Below are positions 1-5,216 of a stretch of 6,331 nucleotides of DNA, piece by piece; the first letter of the stretch is position 1, and every line of letters starts with the position of its first letter. The notes under the pieces are model-generated. The model worked only from the letters and a program-made list of their open reading frames with translations, did not search any database and had not been told where the DNA came from. A program made the position numbers and the translations under genes. The DNA is taken from positions 1 through 6,331 of the forward strand of contig JAEDHZ010000091.1 of the NCBI GenBank assembly GCA_016292705.1, read 5' to 3'. This stretch comes from Clostridiaceae bacterium (GTDB taxonomy: Bacteria > Bacillota > Clostridia > Oscillospirales > Acutalibacteraceae).

Positions 1-1511
1 AACAAAGCTTCGACACGCCCGAAAGCGTCCTCACTTTCAGCAACGAGGGTCTCAACGGAATGAGCCATAATATGCATGCCTTTGTTAAGGAGCACATCGT
101 AAGAGGTTATTGGAAAAACAAAGAGCGCCCCATTCTTGTGAACAACTGGGAGGCTACATATTTCTCATTCAATGAAAAGAAGATCCTGAACATTGCAAAG
201 GCAACAAAGGAAATCGGCGGCGAAATGTTTGTTCTTGACGACGGCTGGTTCGGAAAGCGCAACAGCGACAAATGCTCCCTTGGTGACTGGTATATCAACA
301 AAAAGAAGCTTCCGTCCGGCATTGACGGTCTTTCCAGGAAAATCAACGAAATGGGGCTCAAGTTCGGCCTTTGGGTCGAGCCTGAAATGGTTTCCCCGGA
401 CTCTGACCTTTACAGAGCGCATCCTGATTGGGCAATTAAGACAGACAACTATGAACCGTCGCAGGGAAGGAATCAGCTTGTTCTCGACCTCACCAATCCT
501 GAAGTTGTTGAATTTCTCATCAACACAATGACCGATGTTTTCAGATATGGCAACATTGCATACATCAAGTGGGACAACAACCGTCAGATGACGGATGTGT
601 TTTCACACCGTAAGGGTGCAAGAAGCGGCGAGTTCTTCCACAGATACATGCTCGGTCTTTATGAGATTTGGGGTGCATTGACCGAAAGATTCCCGGAAAT
701 CCTTTTTGAGGCCTGCTCAAGCGGCGGAAACCGTTTCGATCTTGGCACATTCTGCTATATGCCGCAGTGCTGGACAAGTGATAACACTGATGCACTCGAA
801 AGAATTTATATTCAGTCCGGAACATCGTACGGCTATCCGCAGTCAGTCATGACAATGCATGTTGCCTGCTCACCATCCTTTGCCTGCCTCCGTCAGTCCT
901 CAATTGAACACAGATTCAACGTTGCCGCATTCGGCCTTTTGGGGTATGAGCTTGATGTTACAAATCTTTCTCCGTTCGACAAAGCCGCTGTTAAAAAGCA
1001 GATTGAATACTACAAGAAGTACAGATATCTTTTGCAGTTCGGTGAATTCGACCGCATCGGCGACTTCTTCAACGACAACATTGCGAAATGGCAGATCACT
1101 TCACCCGACAAAAAGGAGAGCATTCTCGGCTATTTTGTAAACCGTGTAACTCCGAACTGGGGCAACGATGTCATCCGCTTTACAGGTCTTGATGAGGAAA
1201 AGAACTATGACCTTTCGGCACGGACTCAGCTTTTCTCAATCCGCAACCTCGGCGAGATAATCAACACACCCTTGCCTAAAAAAATTGATATTGAAGAAAG
1301 CAAGCTTTACGACTTCCTTGTTGAAACAGTTAAATTACGCACTGAAAAAGAGGAATACACCGTTGGCGGCGACGCTTTGATGAATGCCGGTCTGAAGCCT
1401 CACCAGCCGTTCGTTCTCAGCGGATATAAATTCGGTGTTTCAAGAATACTAATGGATACCGACTCAAGAATGTATCACCTCAAAGAAAAAGAACCGGCAA
1501 CTGAAAAATGA
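1..1511 (+). CDS. Alpha-galactosidase, glycoside hydrolase family 36 (5'-truncated by window edge)
   Basis: This enzyme hydrolyses terminal alpha-galactosyl residues (raffinose-family sugars, melibiose or similar), probably in the cytoplasm. The frame is open from base 3, so the ATG at 60 (an MSHN segment) is an internal methionine. About 502 residues are visible. GH36 enzymes are usually about 730, so the N-terminal beta-supersandwich domain is missing. Seen in order: NNWEATYF near 141-164, DDGWFGKR (from 237), the FGLWVEPEM strand, KWDNNR with the predicted nucleophile Asp at 573-575, EACSSGGNRFD, and CWTSDNTDALER with the predicted acid/base Asp at 780-782. A C-terminal beta-domain follows from about 1180. 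Both catalytic residues are present. The stop overlaps the next start by 4 bp (ATGA). GH36 also contains alpha-N-acetylgalactosaminidases, and the NahK-like kinase downstream keeps that open, but the motifs read as alpha-galactosidase. The family call is very secure, the exact substrate is not. Confidence 0.95.
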   Translation, partial: QSFDTPESVLTFSNEGLNGMSHNMHAFVKEHIVRGYWKNKERPILVNNWEATYFSFNEKKILNIAKATKEIGGEMFVLDDGWFGKRNSDKCSLGDWYINKKKLPSGIDGLSRKINEMGLKFGLWVEPEMVSPDSDLYRAHPDWAIKTDNYEPSQGRNQLVLDLTNPEVVEFLINTMTDVFRYGNIAYIKWDNNRQMTDVFSHRKGARSGEFFHRYMLGLYEIWGALTERFPEILFEACSSGGNRFDLGTFCYMPQCWTSDNTDALERIYIQSGTSYGYPQSVMTMHVACSPSFACLRQSSIEHRFNVAAFGLLGYELDVTNLSPFDKAAVKKQIEYYKKYRYLLQFGEFDRIGDFFNDNIAKWQITSPDKKESILGYFVNRVTPNWGNDVIRFTGLDEEKNYDLSARTQLFSIRNLGEIINTPLPKKIDIEESKLYDFLVETVKLRTEKEEYTVGGDALMNAGLKPHQPFVLSGYKFGVSRILMDTDSRMYHLKEKEPATEK

Positions 1512-2140
1512 TTAAGACCTATGAAACATATTGCTTTGCATCAGCCCCCGACTGGAGCAAAGTACCTGTTGGTAAGATTGATTGTTTTCAATGGGAGTGT
1601 GATGGGTTTTCAAGACCTGAAAGCAGCTTTCAGATGTGTTTTGTTAAGAATGACGGAATTTTTGTTAAAATGCACTCAAGCGAAAACAATCTCCGCACAA
1701 CCTGCAGCGGGCGTGACGGCAATGTTTGGGAAGACAGCTGTCTTGAGTTTTTCTTTTCCCCGGAAAAGGACGCCGGGTATCTCAACACGGAAATGAATCC
1801 CTGCGGCGCATTTCTGACCCAGGTTGGAAAAGGCAGAGAAAACAGACGGTTCCTTAAAGAACTTACACATGTTACTCCTCTGGTAAAAAGCTATTATGAC
1901 AAAAGCGGTTGGGGCGTTGAACTGTTCATCCCCTGCAATCTCTTCAATGATGCCTTTGGCATTAGTTTCAGCGCCGCTCCCGGAGAATACAAAGGAAATT
2001 TCTATAAGTGCGGTGACAAAACCGAAGCACCACACTATGGTTCTTTTTCGCCTATGAGAAAAGAACTTACACTTGGATTTCATGATCCCGAGTATTTTGC
2101 AACAATAACAGTTAAGGAAGATGTTACAGAAAATGACTAA
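1508..2140 (+). CDS. CBM9-like (DOMON-type) carbohydrate-binding protein
   Basis: This 210-residue protein resembles the stand-alone 'carbohydrate-binding family 9-like' proteins of gut bacteria. Visible motifs are VWEDSCLEFFF (residues 73-83), YLNTEMNPCGA (91-101), SGWGVELFIP (133-142), GNFYKCGD with HYGSFSPM (163-183) and FHDPEYF (191-197). These match the conserved beta-strand pattern of that group. The N-terminus is polar (MIKTYETY), with no signal peptide or membrane segment, so it should be cytosolic. It is not fused to a catalytic domain. The start is the ATG in the ATGA overlap with the GH36 stop; no strong Shine-Dalgarno precedes it, which suggests translational coupling. Sugar binding is inferred from the family and its position between a glycosidase and a sugar kinase. 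The ligand is unknown. The fold is likely; a specific role should not be assumed. Confidence 0.75.
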   Translation: MIKTYETYCFASAPDWSKVPVGKIDCFQWECDGFSRPESSFQMCFVKNDGIFVKMHSSENNLRTTCSGRDGNVWEDSCLEFFFSPEKDAGYLNTEMNPCGAFLTQVGKGRENRRFLKELTHVTPLVKSYYDKSGWGVELFIPCNLFNDAFGISFSAAPGEYKGNFYKCGDKTEAPHYGSFSPMRKELTLGFHDPEYFATITVKEDVTEND

Positions 2141-3263
2141 TACAGAAAACATACTCAATGTATGCCGAAACTTTTCAATTTACGGCGAGCTGAAAGAGAC
2201 GAAAACACTGACAGATGGACACATAAACACGACCGTTCTTGCTGTTTTCCAAAACGGAGAAGAACAGGAAAAGTATCTGATACAAAGAATCAACACCCAT
2301 GTCTTTAAAGATCAGGACGCTCTGATGCAAAACATAACCAATGTTACCCATTTTTTGCGCAAGAAGATCCGTGCATCCGGCGGTGACCCGGAAAGGGAAA
2401 CACTTCATTTCCTCAAAACAACCAACGGAGAATTGTATTACAAAGATGAAACCGGTTGTTGGAGAATCTACCGCTATATTGATGATTCCTATACTTACAA
2501 CATGATTGACAGCACTGAGGTTTTTTTCAATGCCGGTGAAAGTTTCGGAAAATTCCAGAAACTCCTCAATGATTATCCGAGTGAAACGCTTCTTGAAACA
2601 ATTCCGGATTTTCACAACACACCGAAGAGGATTGAAAACCTTGAAAAGTCCGCTGAGGCTGATGTCTGTTCAAGGGCTTCGGGAGTAAAAAAAGAAATTG
2701 AGTTTGCTTTGAACAGAAAAAGCAAAGCCGGCATTGCGCTTACACTTTGCGAGACGGGCGAAATTCCGTTGCGTGTTACCCACAACGACACAAAGCTAAA
2801 CAACATACTTTTTGACGCCAAAACGCACAAAGGTATTTGTGTTATTGACCTTGACACAATTATGCCCGGCCTTTCGCTCTACGACTTCGGTGATGCTATA
2901 AGATTCGGCGCAAAAACCGCTGAAGAAGACGAAGCCGATCTTTCCAAAGTTTCAATCTCGCTTCCGCTTTACGAGGCATACACAAGAGGATATCTTTCAA
3001 GCTGTGCAGCAGCATTGACAAGAGCTGAAGTCGATTCGCTCGCTTTTTCCGCTTTTCTGATGACCTATGAGTGTGGGGTTCGTTTCCTCACTGATTACCT
3101 TGACGGCGATGTGTACTTCAGAACTGCATACCCGGAACACAATCTCGTCCGTGCACGCAACCAATTCAAGATGGTTGAAGAAATTGAAAAAAGACTTGAT
3201 GAGATGAATAACATCACAAAGCGCATATATGATGAAATAATGTGTGAAAACGGTTCTCATTGA
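2133..3263 (+). CDS. APH-fold sugar kinase, N-acetylhexosamine 1-kinase (NahK)-like
   Basis: The protein is 376 residues from the ATG at 2133, or 380 from an in-frame ATG at 2121. The diagnostic block is VTHNDTKLNNILF (catalytic Asp near residue 219 of the shorter form), then VIDLDTIMPGLSLYDFGDAIRFG with the Mg-binding DLD near 239-241. This is the Brenner motif and DFG-equivalent of aminoglycoside-phosphotransferase-fold kinases. The HNDTKLNN and LDTIMPG wording matches Bifidobacterium NahK, which makes GlcNAc-1-P or GalNAc-1-P in the lacto-/galacto-N-biose pathway; its length of about 360 residues also fits. GHINTT near residues 29-34 fits the N-lobe glycine loop. AAGGAAG at 2114-2120 directly abuts the 2121 ATG but lies 12 nt before 2133, so 2133 is preferred weakly. 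It overlaps the CBM9-like gene by 8 bp (20 bp with the earlier start). An antibiotic-resistance role is unlikely given the operon. The family is secure; the substrate is inferred. Confidence 0.8.
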   Translation: MTNTENILNVCRNFSIYGELKETKTLTDGHINTTVLAVFQNGEEQEKYLIQRINTHVFKDQDALMQNITNVTHFLRKKIRASGGDPERETLHFLKTTNGELYYKDETGCWRIYRYIDDSYTYNMIDSTEVFFNAGESFGKFQKLLNDYPSETLLETIPDFHNTPKRIENLEKSAEADVCSRASGVKKEIEFALNRKSKAGIALTLCETGEIPLRVTHNDTKLNNILFDAKTHKGICVIDLDTIMPGLSLYDFGDAIRFGAKTAEEDEADLSKVSISLPLYEAYTRGYLSSCAAALTRAEVDSLAFSAFLMTYECGVRFLTDYLDGDVYFRTAYPEHNLVRARNQFKMVEEIEKRLDEMNNITKRIYDEIMCENGSH

Positions 3264-3422
3264 TAATGATTTGAAATAATTAATCAGATTTATAAAATCA
3301 AGCAAGGAATGGCTTACACGATAATGTGCCAATCCTTGCTTGACGCTTTTATACGGGGTAGCTCCCATAAATTGTTTTGGTTTCACTCGGTTATACGCTT
3401 GTCAGTCCGCATATAAAAAAGA
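3264..3422. other. Intergenic stretch left of the IS
   Basis: The interval from the kinase stop to the IS end contains the stem-loop at 3298-3343 and then about 80 bp of unassigned DNA ending in an A run (3415-3420). On the minus strand, 3386 down to about 3264 reads as an open frame beginning MKPKQFMGATPYKSV. The frame continues into the complement of the kinase gene and no ribosome site is evident upstream, so it is not called as a gene. It could be a remnant or copy of a dispersed intergenic repeat, which one window cannot show. Confidence 0.4.
3298..3349 (+). terminator. Stem-loop terminator after the sugar operon
   Basis: TCAAGCAAGGA (3298-3308) pairs perfectly with TCCTTGCTTGA (3333-3343). 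After one mismatch the stem continues with TGGC/GCCA (3310-3313 / 3328-3331), closing a 14-nt loop. A short T run (3347-3350) follows after ACGC. The stem begins 34 nt after the kinase stop, where the operon transcript should end. The T tract is weak and displaced, so it may be an imperfect terminator, an mRNA-stabilising 3' hairpin or part of a dispersed repeat. Confidence 0.55.
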
Positions 3423-3425
3423 GCC

Positions 3426-3447
3426 TCTTCACGGAAAGTTGGGGAAT
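3426..3447 (+). repeat. Left terminal inverted repeat (IRL) of the ISL3 element
   Basis: The core starts TCTTCACGGAAAG and ends TTGGGGAAT. It is the exact reverse complement of 4867-4888 over 22 bp. It is the expected transposase-binding end of the element and lies 91 bp upstream of the transposase start. Confidence 0.92.
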
Positions 3448-3473
3448 TAACTGAAAAAAATAAGAAATAAATA

Positions 3474-3502
3474 TTGAAAAAGAGCATAGGAAGCTCCAAA
3501 AT
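3474..3502 (+). promoter_or_regulatory. Candidate transposase promoter
   Basis: TTGAAA (3474-3479) and CAAAAT (3497-3502) are separated by exactly 17 bp. Each box is a partial sigma-A match (5/6 and 4/6). Transcription would start near 3509, about 30 nt before the start codon. That start lies downstream of the left arm of the inverted repeat at 3479-3490, which matters for the sequestration hairpin. This is inference from motif and spacing alone. Confidence 0.45.
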
Positions 3503-3547
3503 GGTAGTTGCTTAGACAAACCGTGAAAGGAGAAACCTATGCTCTTT
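3479..3547 (+). promoter_or_regulatory. Inverted repeat able to sequester the transposase start codon
   Basis: AAAGAGCATAGG (3479-3490) is the perfect complement of CCTATGCTCTTT (3536-3547), which contains the transposase ATG (3539-3541). The 45-nt loop holds the ribosome site AAAGGAG (3526-3532). An RNA entering from outside carries both arms and would hide the start codon, whereas one starting near 3509 lacks the left arm. This is the logic known from IS10 and IS50, where read-through transcripts are poorly translated. The pairing is seen; the function is inferred. Confidence 0.6.
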
Positions 3548-4885
3548 CTTGAAGATATCAAAATTGAATTAAAAAGTCAAGGCTTTGAGGCTAAACAAAT
3601 ATCATTCAGCCCAACAAATGACAGTGCGGTGGTATGTTTTAAAAGTACAAAGAAAACCAAGGATGTAATATGCCCGGAATGTGGAGGAAAAGTATATATA
3701 CACGATTCTTTTGATATGACATTAAAAGACATTCCACTGTATCCCGGTATGCCATTGTCATTGTTTTGTATGGGTCACAGATATCGTTGTTGCGAGTGTA
3801 ACAAAAGCTTTACAGAAAAGATACCCTTTGCATATCCTGAAACAAGAATAACGAAACGAGCGGCAAATTGGATCAAAAGCTTTCTGAAAAATAAAATGTC
3901 AATCAGAGCAATACAGGATATTACCGGAATACATTGGGACACCATTCGTAAGGTACAGCAAGAGATAATGGATGAAGCGTTGATGAACCGAGAAACAGAG
4001 CTACAGAAAATCGGATATTCTCCAAAGTATCTCGCCGTCGATGAATTCGCAATACATAAAGGACACAGCTATGCCACAACAGTAATGGATATTGAAACCG
4101 GTGACATATTATGGGTGGGTAAAGGCAGAAGTATGAATGATTTTGAAAAGTTCTTTCAGCAAATGGACTCCTCCCTCTTATCAACAGTCATGGCGGTAGC
4201 CATGGACATGAATGCTTCATACAACAGACTGGTTGAAAAATATCTTCCGCAGGCAACGATTGTATATGATCGTTATCATATGCAGGCACAGTTCGGCAAA
4301 GAAGTTCTCGGAGTCGTAAGATTAGAAGAGGCAAGAAAACACAAGCAGATATCAGAAGAAATCCTTGCCGGAATCCATGAAGATACCGACAAGGAAACAA
4401 GGCATGAATTAAAATTACAAGCAAAAACAGAAAAACACAATTACAGTAAGCTAAAGAAAGCTCGCTGGACTTTATTGATGAAGCATGAGAAGCTTTCAGA
4501 AGATCGAGCGACACATCTTGATGCCATTCTGGAAACACACCACGATTTAGCCGTTTGTTATGCTATGAAAGAGGAAATGTGCCGGTTATTCAGTCTGACC
4601 GATCCTGCTCTTGCTGAAAAAGGTTGGAATGATTGGTTCCAAGCTGCCGAAGAAAGCAAAACACCGGCTTTAGTCAGATTTGCTAACTTGAAAAAATCAA
4701 GAATCAAAGGTTTAATAGCTCATGCCAATCATCCCATCAGCACCGGAAAACTCGAAGGTTTCAACAACAAAATCAAAGTTGCAAAACGAATTGGTTACGG
4801 TTATCGTAATGAAGACTATTTCTTCAAACTAATTCGTTACCTTTCTCTGCCTTCTGTTAGAAACTCATTCCCCAACTTTCCGTGA
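3539..4885 (+). CDS. ISL3-family DDE transposase
   Basis: The 448-residue protein catalyses cut-and-join movement of its element by binding the terminal repeats. An N-terminal zinc-ribbon-like motif has CPEC at residues 45-48 and C84/C87 within RCCEC. A helix-turn-helix-like stretch follows at about 119-140 (MSIRAIQDITGIHWDTIRK). The catalytic domain shows D168 in AVDEFA, D223 in MDMNASY, D244 in YDRYHM, and E406 in TGKLEGFNNKIK followed by RIGYGYRN. These are the usual ISL3 signatures, and D168 and E406 are likely DDE residues. AAAGGAG lies 6 nt before the ATG. Length is typical of the family and no frameshift is seen. Its stop TGA (4883-4885) lies inside the right inverted repeat, so gene and element end are fused. 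Codons look more A/T-rich than in the flanking sugar genes, in keeping with foreign origin. Confidence 0.95.
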   Translation: MLFLEDIKIELKSQGFEAKQISFSPTNDSAVVCFKSTKKTKDVICPECGGKVYIHDSFDMTLKDIPLYPGMPLSLFCMGHRYRCCECNKSFTEKIPFAYPETRITKRAANWIKSFLKNKMSIRAIQDITGIHWDTIRKVQQEIMDEALMNRETELQKIGYSPKYLAVDEFAIHKGHSYATTVMDIETGDILWVGKGRSMNDFEKFFQQMDSSLLSTVMAVAMDMNASYNRLVEKYLPQATIVYDRYHMQAQFGKEVLGVVRLEEARKHKQISEEILAGIHEDTDKETRHELKLQAKTEKHNYSKLKKARWTLLMKHEKLSEDRATHLDAILETHHDLAVCYAMKEEMCRLFSLTDPALAEKGWNDWFQAAEESKTPALVRFANLKKSRIKGLIAHANHPISTGKLEGFNNKIKVAKRIGYGYRNEDYFFKLIRYLSLPSVRNSFPNFP

Positions 4886-4888
4886 AGA
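4867..4888 (-). repeat. Right terminal inverted repeat (IRR) of the ISL3 element
   Basis: Reverse complement of 3426-3447 with no mismatch over 22 bp. It encodes the last residues of the transposase and includes its stop codon. The element tip is probably CC at 4890-4891, followed by seven T residues. Confidence 0.92.
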
Positions 4889-4899
4889 ACCTTTTTTTG

Positions 4900-4928
4900 T
4901 TGACAGCTTTCGACAATTATGATAGGAT
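4900..4928 (+). promoter_or_regulatory. Promoter of the small toxin-like gene
   Basis: TTGACA (4900-4905, full consensus) and TAGGAT (4923-4928, 4/6) are separated by exactly 17 bp. A T tract (4892-4898) lies just upstream and could act like an UP element. Transcription would start near 4935, leaving a leader of about 48 nt before the peptide. The -35 box begins 8 bp past the IS right end, so the IS now supplies the upstream DNA. Confidence 0.65.
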
Positions 4929-4955
4929 ATCCTCAGTGCCGGATATACGGTAGGC

Positions 4956-4981
4956 GGTTCCTCCCAAGGGAGGTGATGACC
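4956..4981 (+). promoter_or_regulatory. Ribosome-site-sequestering hairpin in the toxin leader
   Basis: CCTCCC (4960-4965) pairs with GGGAGG (4968-4973); outer GGT/ACC (4956-4958 / 4979-4981) can add to the stem. The right arm is the core of GGAGGTGAT (4969-4977), an unusually complete match to the 16S anti-Shine-Dalgarno, ending 5 nt before the ATG. A very strong ribosome site hidden by local pairing is typical of type I toxin mRNAs, where it limits translation. Confidence 0.65.
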
Positions 4982-4982
4982 T

Positions 4983-5078
4983 ATGACAATAACTCTCGCC
5001 GAACTGATTGCAGTTCTGATGTTACTTGTTGATGTCGTCACTGTTTGTTACTTAATATTCAGTAGTAAGCAGAAGTAA
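4983..5078 (+). CDS. 31-aa hydrophobic peptide, probable type I (holin-like, Hol_Tox-type) toxin
   Basis: The peptide begins MTITLAELIAVLMLL and ends FSSKQK. Residues 5-26 form one predicted membrane helix, interrupted by an acidic Asp17. The C-terminus is short and positively charged. Such peptides insert in the inner membrane and depolarise it when overproduced. It resembles the small 'putative holin-like toxin' proteins of Bacillota, a resemblance recalled rather than searched. Supporting context is strong: its own consensus promoter, a hidden near-perfect ribosome site, a 3' terminator 17 nt after the stop, and an opposing promoter for an antisense RNA. The start is set by the ribosome site; no other in-frame start suits it. 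It is not Fst or TxpA by sequence. Toxicity is inferred. The alternative is a small non-toxic membrane peptide. Confidence 0.72.
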   Translation: MTITLAELIAVLMLLVDVVTVCYLIFSSKQK

Positions 5079-5095
5079 GTTCCTTAGCATAAAGC

Positions 5096-5132
5096 AAGAA
5101 ACACCGCCGGTTCGGAGTTGGCGGTGTTTCTT
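5096..5132. terminator. Symmetrical bidirectional terminator shared by toxin mRNA and antisense RNA
   Basis: AAGAAACACCGCC (5096-5108) is perfectly complementary to GGCGGTGTTTCTT (5120-5132), a 13-bp stem with an 11-nt loop. Its A-rich and T-rich outer ends mean that it presents a T-rich 3' arm when read from either strand. It sits 17 nt after the toxin stop on the plus strand and at the expected end of the opposing transcript. Confidence 0.85.
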
Positions 5133-5181
5133 AATAACACAATAATTCCGGAGTTACCGCTTATCGCGGCACCCTTGTTAC
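5096..5181 (-). ncRNA. Probable antisense RNA antitoxin (about 85 nt)
   Basis: A transcript from the strong minus-strand promoter at 5188-5216 would start near 5181 and end at the shared terminator. Near its 5' end it folds as GGGT/ACTC plus CCGC/GCGG (5151-5174) around loop GATAA. Its 3' half is the exact complement of the toxin terminator. It contains no convincing ORF. Its loop GAACCG and its 5' segment also complement short blocks in the toxin leader. By analogy with type I antitoxins such as par RNA II or RatA, it should pair with the toxin mRNA and block translation or trigger decay. Start and end are predictions from promoter and terminator only. Confidence 0.6.
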
Positions 5182-5187
5182 ATTGAT

Positions 5188-5216
5188 ATTATACCCGACC
5201 GCCCGACAAAAGTCAA
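5188..5216 (-). promoter_or_regulatory. Strong antisense promoter opposing the toxin gene
   Basis: Read on the minus strand, TTGACT (5216-5211) and TATAAT (5193-5188) are separated by exactly 17 bp: 11 of 12 consensus positions with ideal spacing. It is the best promoter in the window, stronger than the toxin promoter, as expected if the antitoxin RNA must be in excess. It lies between the htpG stop and the toxin terminator, directs transcription toward the toxin gene, and overlaps the hairpin at 5195-5224. Confidence 0.68.

Larger units (their letters stand above)
3423..4891 (+). mobile_element. ISL3-family insertion sequence, about 1469 bp, apparently complete
   Basis: The element is defined by perfect 22-bp core inverted repeats (3426-3447 and 4867-4888) around one intact ISL3-type transposase. 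Extending outward to GCCTCTTC on the left and the complement GGTTCTTC on the right gives ends close to the GGCTCTTC-like tips known for this family. Those tips set the boundaries given here, which may be off by a few bases. Length, single-ORF structure and IR size all fit ISL3. The 8-bp target duplication expected for the family is not seen: the flanks are AAAAAAGA and TTTTTTTG. The reading frame and ends are intact, so the element may be active or recently inserted. Confidence 0.88.

Noticed and set aside
60..62. ATG at 60 as the true start of the alpha-galactosidase
   Set aside because: The frame is open back to base 3 and the upstream residues (FDTPESVLTFSNEGLNG) fit the GH36 family, so the gene begins outside the window.
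2121..2132. ATG at 2121 as the kinase start
   Set aside because: The only purine-rich ribosome-like sequence directly abuts this ATG with no spacer. The ATG at 2133 is slightly better, but the choice is not firm.
1676..2158. 160-aa minus-strand open frame opposite the CBM9-like gene
   Set aside because: A cysteine-rich, low-complexity shadow of a plus-strand gene that has family motifs.
2133..3263. Aminoglycoside resistance gene
   Set aside because: Same fold, but the HNDTKLNN/LDTIMPG signature and the sugar operon point to a hexosamine kinase.
2997..3386. 129-aa minus-strand open frame starting MKPKQFMG
   Set aside because: More than half is the complement of the kinase gene, no ribosome site is evident, and it runs through the terminator palindrome; at most a repeat remnant.
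4188..4538. 116-aa minus-strand open frame within the transposase
   Set aside because: Shadow of the transposase catalytic domain; no ribosome site or recognisable domain.
4918..4923. TATGAT as the -10 box of the toxin promoter
   Set aside because: Better box than TAGGAT but only 12 bp from TTGACA; the 17-bp spacing to TAGGAT is more plausible.
5133..5187. Short coding sequence in the gap between the toxin terminator and htpG
   Set aside because: No start with a ribosome site and a sensible frame on either strand; hairpin and promoter signals explain this DNA better.
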